Assembly (NCBI GenBank): GCA_002943765.1
Contig: PQWQ01000005.1
Location: 3,535,001 to 3,599,000 of the forward strand
Length of the DNA: 64,000 nt
Origin: Psoroptes ovis
Lineage: Eukaryota > Arthropoda > Arachnida > Sarcoptiformes > Psoroptidae
Reading direction: 5' to 3'
A program made the translations under genes and the position numbers. The notes beneath the pieces are model-generated. The model ran no database searches. It saw only the letters and a list, made by a program, of their open reading frames with translations, and was not told the DNA's origin. Positions 56,575 to 64,000 of the stretch are shown piece after piece (the stretch's first letter is position 1; each line of letters opens with the position of its first letter).

Positions 56575-59500
56575 ATGGAAAATTGGAATCTAGATTGTCC
56601 ACTAGATTCAAATGATTCATATGAATGTCGTAATATTTTAGGTATTTGATTTGATTTTTATTGATTTTTTGATTTAATTTCATTGGTTTTAATCCGTTTT
56701 TTTTCTCGAATTTAGAATCATTTCGTAAACAAACAATCAAAGCCTATGATATCAAGTCATTATTAGAAGATCGTTATGCAATATTGTCTGGTATGATGCA
56801 ATTCATTTTTGAAATTTTCTTAATTGTAAATAAACAAACTCATCACTTTTTTCTCTCTGTTCAGGTGGTCGAGATATTCGTGGTGGACCGATAATATTTT
56901 TCCCATCCAGGCAGCCATCAGAAAAATTTAATATTGAAAATTTAAAAATAATACTCAATTATTTTGCATCAATACCAAGGTATCGATTATTGATTTGAAT
57001 TTTAACATAAATTTGTCATTAATTAATGAATTGTCCCAAATATTTAGTGATGAATCAAAAGCATTAGAATTTTGTGTCATAATCGATATGCGTGGTTCAA
57101 CATGGACAACCATAAAACCAATATTGAAAGTGTTGGATGAAAATTTTCCAGTCAAAATACATACAACATACATAATAAAACCGGATAATTTTTGGCAAAA
57201 ACAACGTACATCGCTTGGTACGACTAAATATAAATTTGAAACAATATTAATATCAGTTGAATCGATTACCAAATATATTAACATTAATCAATTGACAAAT
57301 GATCTTGAAGGTGGTAGCTATCCATATGATCATTCGAATTGGATACAATCACGTATTATTTTAGAACAATTTATGGAACGTATTGCAAAAGTTTATTGTA
57401 TTATGTTAGGAATGAAAGAAGAATTGAAAAAAATACAATATTCAAATGATAGTCATATAATCAATAGTATAATTGATGAACATAAAATAATGAAAAAGAA
57501 AATATCCGATATACCTGTTGATGATGTTGATTTGGAAGTACAACAACTGCTGGCCAAATTGAGTTATTTTATGCATGATACAAACATGTCACATTTCAAA
57601 CATCAACAACAACAACAAAATAATAGCTCAATAAAAACATATAGTCGTGATTGGATTAATAATAAATTTTCAAATCCAGATATTGAAACATCGATATCGA
57701 ATATATTTCAAATTGTAAATGAAATACATCAATGTCGACAGTTATTATTACATTTATGGAATAAAAAACGTATAAAATATGAACAACATTTACAGCTATT
57801 GTTATATGAATCGGATGCAAATAAAATGTTGGATTGGCTGCGTAATAATAAGGAAATATTTATGAGAAGTTTCATCATAATCGGTACAACTCTGCAAGAT
57901 ATTAAAGAATTGCAAGAAAAACATGGAGAATTTGCTAATGCATCTGTTAATGTTTATGTAAATATAACCAAGTTACAACATGTAGCAACAAATATGATCG
58001 ATAATGGTCATACATCAGTACAATTAATACAACAAATCACTCAACAATTAGACCGGTCATGGAAAGAATTTGCATCAATATTAGATCAACGAAATTTGCT
58101 ATTGTCGATAGCATTAGCATTCTATAATAATGTTGATGAATACAGGCAACAAGTAAAACAATTTACAGCATATTGTGATAATCAAAACAGTAATGCTTCA
58201 TTAATTTCACAATCATCATCATCATTATCACCATCATCGAACCCTTCCACATTGACATCGGCCGCTTCATCATCAGCTAATTCGACGAATACATATCATC
58301 AACAACAAAAAGTAAATGAATTAGAAACAATAGTAAAAAAGCTACAAGCATATTATGAAAAATTACTGTATATTTATAATGAATGTCATTCAAGTAGTAA
58401 AAAATTAATAACACAATTAGAACATTCATATAAAAAATATTCAAGTGATATTGCTGCTAGTCAACAACAACAACTACAACATCAACATTCATCGAAACAA
58501 TCTCAACAATTAACCGATTCATTTCTGCATCAATTTTATCGTGATTATAATGATAGTATGTCAAATATAATGACCATATTACAGCAATTACTGATTAATC
58601 AACAATCAATTGATACTATGTGGCATTTTCGTAAAATTAAATTACATCAACGTTTAGCATTAGCGCTGTTTCAAGATGATGTACGACAAGTACTGGATTG
58701 GATTAATGTACATGGTAATGGATTTTTAAATAAAAATCCTGGTATTGGAAAAAATTATGCCAAAGCAAAAATATTGCATAAAAGTCATTTACATTTTGAA
58801 ACGGTTGCACAAAATACTTATACAAATGCTGAAAAATTATTAGCTGCAGCCGATGAGCTAGCACGTACTGGTGAATGTAATGCTGAAGAAATATCCGAAG
58901 TGGCTAGACAACTGCAGCAACACATTACAACATTTGCTAAAAGAGTTGAAAATCGGCGAACAATACTTAATTTAGCTGTAACATTTTATACACTGGAAAA
59001 AGATATCAATAATTATATTCAAGATTTGCGGAATCAAGTCAATGATACTAAAATACCTTTTATTATGCCAGAATCAAAAGAATTGATCGAAAAAATTATT
59101 AATAATTTTTTAATGCAAAGAAAATCTGTTCATACATTGATTACGAATGCAATCAGTAAAGGACAGCTATTATTGAATGAATTGAAAAATTATTCAACAT
59201 TTCATCAAGAAAATTATGATTACAGTGAAGAATCATTTCATTCATTATCATCATCCATAATAATAATACAACAATCATGTGATAAGCTGAAATTATTGAT
59301 TCAAGAATTTGAAGAATTATGGTCAAATCAACAATATAAACATGAAATTTGTTTAAAACTATGTTTGTATGAACAAGATTCATTGAAAATCACTACACAA
59401 ATTGATATTTGGTGTGAAAACGTTCAAAGTGCAATTTATTTAGATGAATCGAAACAACAGCAGCAGCAACAACAGGCACAGCAATTTCAATTTCAACAAC

Positions 59501-62500
59501 AACAACAGCAAAATCCACAACAAGCGAATCAACCATTTCCATTACAAATATCATTAATTGAATTACAACAATATGAATCAAAATTATCTGCAACAAATGA
59601 AAAATTTGCACAGCTACAAACAATTATATTTGATTCATTACATTATGGACAAGAGCTGGAACAATTGCTAGAGCAATGTAAATTTCGTTTAATTATTAAT
59701 AAGACAAACAGTGGTAATAATGTCAATTGTAATAATAACAGTGAACAAAATGGACAAGATTTAGTGAAAAAAATTTGCACTTTTTTAAATGAAAAAATCA
59801 TAGATCTTGAAGATATTTATGAGATTCGTCGTAAACAATTGGAACAAATTATACAATATGGTCATTTTCAATTGAATGCCGAACAAATATTCAATTGGAT
59901 ACGAAATGGTGATTCAATGTTGAAAAGTTCATTCTATATTCCGACATCGCTGAAAACGGCCGAAAATTTGCGATCAGATCATGAACAATTCCAGGATGCA
60001 ATCGAAAAAACACATTGTCGTGCAATTTATTTACATCAAAAAGCTGATTCATTAATTCAATGTGGACATTATAATTCAAAATCAATTGAATTGATATCGA
60101 ATGAATTATCGAAACGATGGCAAAATTTAATGACACATGCTGAAGATCGTCATAAATTAGTGTTGGCATCCATTAATTTTTTCAAAACAATTGAACAAGT
60201 TTGTAGTGTTGTGAATAGCTTGCAAAATGAATATAAACATGATGAAGATTTTTGTGGTGCAAATCGTTTGACGATGATCACCAAAGAATTGATTGATAAA
60301 ATTGATAATAATGATGAATATGCATTGACATTGCAAATCGGTAAACATCATGAACAAAAAGAAGCATTCTTGAAAGCATGTACACATGCGAGAAGAAATG
60401 CTGAAAATTTTCTCAAATACATTCAACGATGTATTCAATATTATTCATTACCTCAAATAAATCAACAGCAGCTGCAGCATCAGCAGCAAACAAATTTAAA
60501 TTCTACAACAACGAATCAAACAACAAATCAAACATTTATTAATGCAGAAAATCGTATCAAAACAATTATGGATGATTTATTGATACAAGAAAATCGTGTA
60601 CTGGAATATTGGTCTGAAAAAAAGAAACGTTTAGATCATTGTAAACAATATATTTTGGTTGAACATAGCTCAAAACAAGCATTGAAATGGATAAATGAAA
60701 ATGGTCTGGTATTTATTCAAAGTAAACAATCAATATTGGATGAAATTAATTCAAATTCAAACAGTAATGATAATAATTGTCGTGAAAAATTTGAACAATT
60801 ATATTTGGAATTTGAAAATTTTAATCATTATCTTGGTGAATGTCGTGAAAAGGTTTCGCTGTTGTCACAATTATCACAAAATCTAATACAAAAACGACAT
60901 ACACATGAATTGGCCATTAAAAAATGGGTACAATTTGTCGAGCAATCTTACAAGGATTTTTATAAACAATTGGATCTGTTTAAACAACGTTTGAATGAAA
61001 AACAGCTATATTTCAATATTATCAAAGATAATAATGATCAACAACAGCAACAGCAGCAACAACAAGCACAACAAATACAACAGGCTCAACAAGTTCAACA
61101 ACAAATATTTGTATCGCCCACAAATTTCATTAAAGATGTTCAAATTAGTCCAAACAGTGGTGCTACAACAATAGCCCCTGTAATCAATGAATCATCGCAA
61201 CAACAAAATCAACAATTGACGAATAATAATGCTGCTAATGCTAATATTCGAAAATCAACAAGAAAAAAAGATTACATTATGGATGAATTGTTGCGTACTG
61301 AACGTACATATGTTGATGATTTGAAGCTATGTATCGATACATATCTACGTGAATTTCGTTTGACTGGTGACAAACATTTGCCACCATTCCTACAAGGAAA
61401 AGAACGAACATTGTTCGGTAACATTGAACAAATTTATGATTTTCATAAACGTATATTTTTACGTGAACTAGAAAAATATGAACAAATACCTGAAGATGTT
61501 GGCCATTGTTTTGTAACATGGTCATCATCATTCGATATTTATGTTGAATATTGTAAAAATAAACCAGATTCAAATTTGTTATTGGTTCAATATCAAGGTG
61601 ATTTTTTTGATGATATCAAACAACGATATTCAATATTACATCCAATCGATGCATATCTAATTAAACCAGTACAACGTATTACTAAATATCAATTATTATT
61701 GAAAGATTTATTAAGTTGTTCCGATAATAATAATGGTGGTAGTGAAGATTTTGGTGAAATTAAAGATGGCCTGGAGGTCATGTTGAATGTACCAAAAAAA
61801 GCAAATGATGCTATGCATTTTTCAATGTTAGAAGGTTATGATGTAAGCATTGATCAGCTTGGTGAAGTATTACTACAAGATGTTATGATTGTATTCGATT
61901 CAAAATCATTATTTAAAAAAGGCCGTGAAAGACGTTTGTTTCTGTTTGAAAAATTATTGATATTTTCGAAAGAAATAAGAGATTCAAGCGGTAAAGTTAA
62001 ATACCTCTATAAAAATAAATTAATGTCACATGAAATTAATATTAATGAACATATTGATGATTCGGAATTGAAATTTTCGCTATGGACCACCAAATTATCA
62101 TCAATGTCTGATTATAAAATTACGTTGAAAGCGGCCACATTAGAAATTAAACAAAATTGGATTAAAAAATTAAATCAACTGAAAACGGATACATTCCTGT
62201 ATTCTACATTTTTAAAATCAAAATCAAATCAACAAAAGCTATTGAATAGTTCTAATAATAACAGCAGTGTTAATCGTATGAGCAGGTAAGCTTTGTCATA
62301 AATCACTTGTTAATCGCTGAAATCATGAATCCTCGATTCCTGACACTTTTTTTTCTTTAAAATAACAGAGAATTCTCCGATAATCAAAGCGATGAATGTC
62401 AAATGATAAATCATCAATCCATTGATCAAAAAAATCAATTATCATTGAATCAACCACCACCACCACCACAGCTATGTTCATCATCATCATCAACAATAAC

Positions 62501-64000
62501 AATGACAGATGAATCAACATCATTAATATCGACAGCAACAAGCATTACGACTGCAAGTTCTGGCTATAAATCGGATTCAATTTCAAATGAAAAGGTATGA
62601 TTTTTTTGCGTGTTTTGTTAAGAAAAAAAAAATTTCCATTTGAATCATATGACATTTAAAAATTATTTATTAAATTTGAAATGGCTGACAATAATTGAAA
62701 AGTGAAGAGAAGTTAAAATGAAAAACACAAATATTAATTAGAAAAAAAAAACTGATTTTGTTCAAATCAAAATTCAATTTCAAAATATTTCTCTCTAATA
62801 GTTTTTGAACATTAATATGCTTAGTTTGCCCAGTGTAATTATGATCACAACAGCCAGCAACACATATATTAGGCTGTCCGAAAAGTTTATTCCGCTTAAT
62901 TATCGATAGAGTTGCTCATGAAAATTGGCCAGAACTTTTCGGACAACCTAATACAAAAAAATGTTGATTTTTGTCATTTATTTATTTAGTCAAAAATGCA
63001 TATTTCAAACACATATATTTCACACACATATTTTAAACATGATTTAGCTGTGAATTTATTTTTTTTTCAAAAACATTTAATTTCAATATAATTACGATTA
63101 GAATTTTTTATTATTTATGTATATTCATTGTTTATATATTAGATTGTCCGAAAAGTTCTGGCCGATTTTCATGAACAACTCTATCCGATTTAGCGGTATG
63201 AACATTTCGGACAACCTAAATATATAGTGAGTGAGCGATAGATGAATCTGAATAGATGGATAGATGGATATATTCATATATTCATTCATTCATTTTTTTT
63301 TTTCATTAAAAAAAACAAAATTCATTGATTTAATATCTCGCCTATTTTTTTTTTTTTTTTTTTTTTGGTGGGCGCCGAATCCATTCATTATTATTTGGTT
63401 GCTCAAAAAATTATTTATTTATTTATTGTTATCATTATTATAACGAACAAGTAGAACAACAACAACAACAACAACAAATATCTTCATTTAATGATTTGAT
63501 TAATAAGATTCAAATCAAATAATAAGAACAACGATTGGAGAAATCAATTAAATGATTAGTCAAAATAATCATTGAGCAACGTTCGAATTGATTGTGATAC
63601 AGCCATAAACACAAAAACAAAACAAATACCATCAATAATGATTAAATATTGCATCTGAGATTGTGATTGAAATTTGATCAAACATTTTTCCAGAACAAAA
63701 ATTTAAAGTATTCAAACACATTATCTGACATTTTGCCATTTTATATTCAATAGAAATTTAATAACGAATCAATTTGAATGAATGAATGATGACTACACTG
63801 CATTGCATTGTTTTTTGTTTGATTTTCCATTGTTTTTCTATGAGTAATTTGAAATTTTTAAAATTTTTTCATTTTCTTCTCTCTCTTCATAAAACTATAG
63901 CCAACAATCTATGATTATGCATGGATAAAAGAAGATTTCAATGATGATAAATTGTTATTATATGATCAACAATTGAACAAATTACAACAACAACCACAGC
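56575..64000 (+). CDS. Trio/Kalirin-type Rho guanine nucleotide exchange factor, 5' part (partial)
   Basis: Exons 56575-56641, 56716-56790, 56865-56979, 57048-62285, 62369-62594 and 63901 to beyond 64000, all in frame; about 1940 residues are visible. Trio proteins activate Rac1/RhoG (first GEF) and RhoA (second GEF) in axon guidance and cell migration. Visible order: CRAL-TRIO/Sec14 domain (LSGGRDIRGGPIIFF, CVIIDMRGSTW, TYIIKPDNFWQKQRT; residues about 40-165), a long series of spectrin-like repeats interrupted by Gln-rich loops (about 180-1440), DH1 (MDELLRTERTYVDDLKL...LIKPVQRITKYQLLLKDLL, about 1495-1675) and PH1 (about 1690-1810, ending KQNWIKKLNQL), then a Ser/Thr linker with PPPPPQL. 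The second GEF, Ig and kinase parts of the family would lie to the right. One exon of 5.2 kb carries most of the protein. The last visible exon has a good acceptor (CTATAG) and stays open. Confidence 0.95.
62869..62951. mobile_element. Mariner-type MITE, copy C
   Basis: 83 bp, starting TTAGGCTGTCCGAAAAGTTT and ending AACTTTTCGGACAACCTAA, flanked by TA on both sides (62867-62868, 62952-62953). The inner part has the orientation of copy A. Confidence 0.85.
63139..63219. mobile_element. Mariner-type MITE, copy D
   Basis: 81 bp, starting TTAGATTGTCCGAAAAGTTC and ending CATTTCGGACAACCTAA. TA precedes it; on the right TA follows after one extra A. The inner part is in the orientation of copy B, opposite to copy C 187 bp away. 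Confidence 0.8.

Larger units (their letters stand above)
62595..63900 (+). other. Trio intron with two MITEs in opposite orientation
   Basis: 1306 bp, phase 0, donor AAG|GTATGA, acceptor TTTTCTTCTCTCTCTTC...CTATAG. It includes MITEs C and D, a GGATAGATGGATA-type run (63256-63275), long T runs (63291-63303, 63349-63366), and (AAC)n at 63453-63477. Confidence 0.7.

Noticed and set aside
62323..62541. 72-codon minus-strand frame
   Set aside because: Antisense of Trio exon 5 and flanking intron; no support.

Overview
The window is nuclear DNA of a small-genome arthropod, most likely an acariform (astigmatid-type) mite. The sequence shows strongly AT-rich DNA, mostly very short GT-AG introns (55-84 bp, a few longer), an arthropod CAPA/periviscerokinin precursor, and animal-only genes (alpha-catenin, Trio/Kalirin, an FGD-type RhoGEF, KDM5). 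The mite assignment is inference. Many proteins carry Asn, Gln, Ser or Asp runs, which also create shadow reading frames on the other strand. No prokaryotic operon, CRISPR array, tRNA or rRNA gene was seen.

Left arm (1-18 kb): a two-exon CAPA neuropeptide gene (+), an unknown secreted acidic protein (-), a two-exon acyl-CoA desaturase (+), an unknown secreted basic/His-rich protein (-), a TSSK/CAMK-like Ser/Thr kinase (-) and an unknown membrane protein (-). Next comes a 2.5 kb minisatellite with an exact 44-bp period, about 57 units. It is followed by two tandem paralogues of an unrecognised protein family (+).

Middle (18-40 kb): one eight-exon gene on the minus strand (18380-29846) encodes an FGD-family RhoGEF of about 3260 residues. 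Its DH-PH-FYVE-PH module sits behind about 2400 residues of mostly disordered N-terminal sequence, most of it from one 6.4 kb exon. Upstream on the same strand is a low-complexity protein of unknown function with two coding exons. A gene-poor 7 kb stretch follows, with possible 5' exons.

Right arm (40-64 kb): a compact gene cluster. It holds KDM5-like histone demethylase (-, ends right after the C5HC2 finger), MAEA/GID9 E3 ligase subunit (-), MAK16 ribosome-biogenesis factor (+), alpha-catenin (-), mitochondrial ATP synthase delta subunit (+), MTMR9 pseudophosphatase (+), mitochondrial ribosomal protein mL40 (-) and the 5' part of Trio/Kalirin (+, runs off the right edge). MAEA/MAK16, alpha-catenin/ATP synthase delta and mL40/Trio are head-to-head pairs that may share promoters.

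Four copies of one roughly 82-bp mariner-type MITE (TTAGG...CTAA ends, TA target site) lie in non-coding DNA of the right half. Several non-coding gaps hold a GCGCC-NTCTG-TTGG-like motif resembling a CTCF site. Exon borders were set by hand from reading frame, GT-AG sites and family conservation. The genes share no operon logic. Three of them (FGD, Trio, alpha-catenin) act in Rho/actin/adhesion biology, but their proximity may be coincidental.
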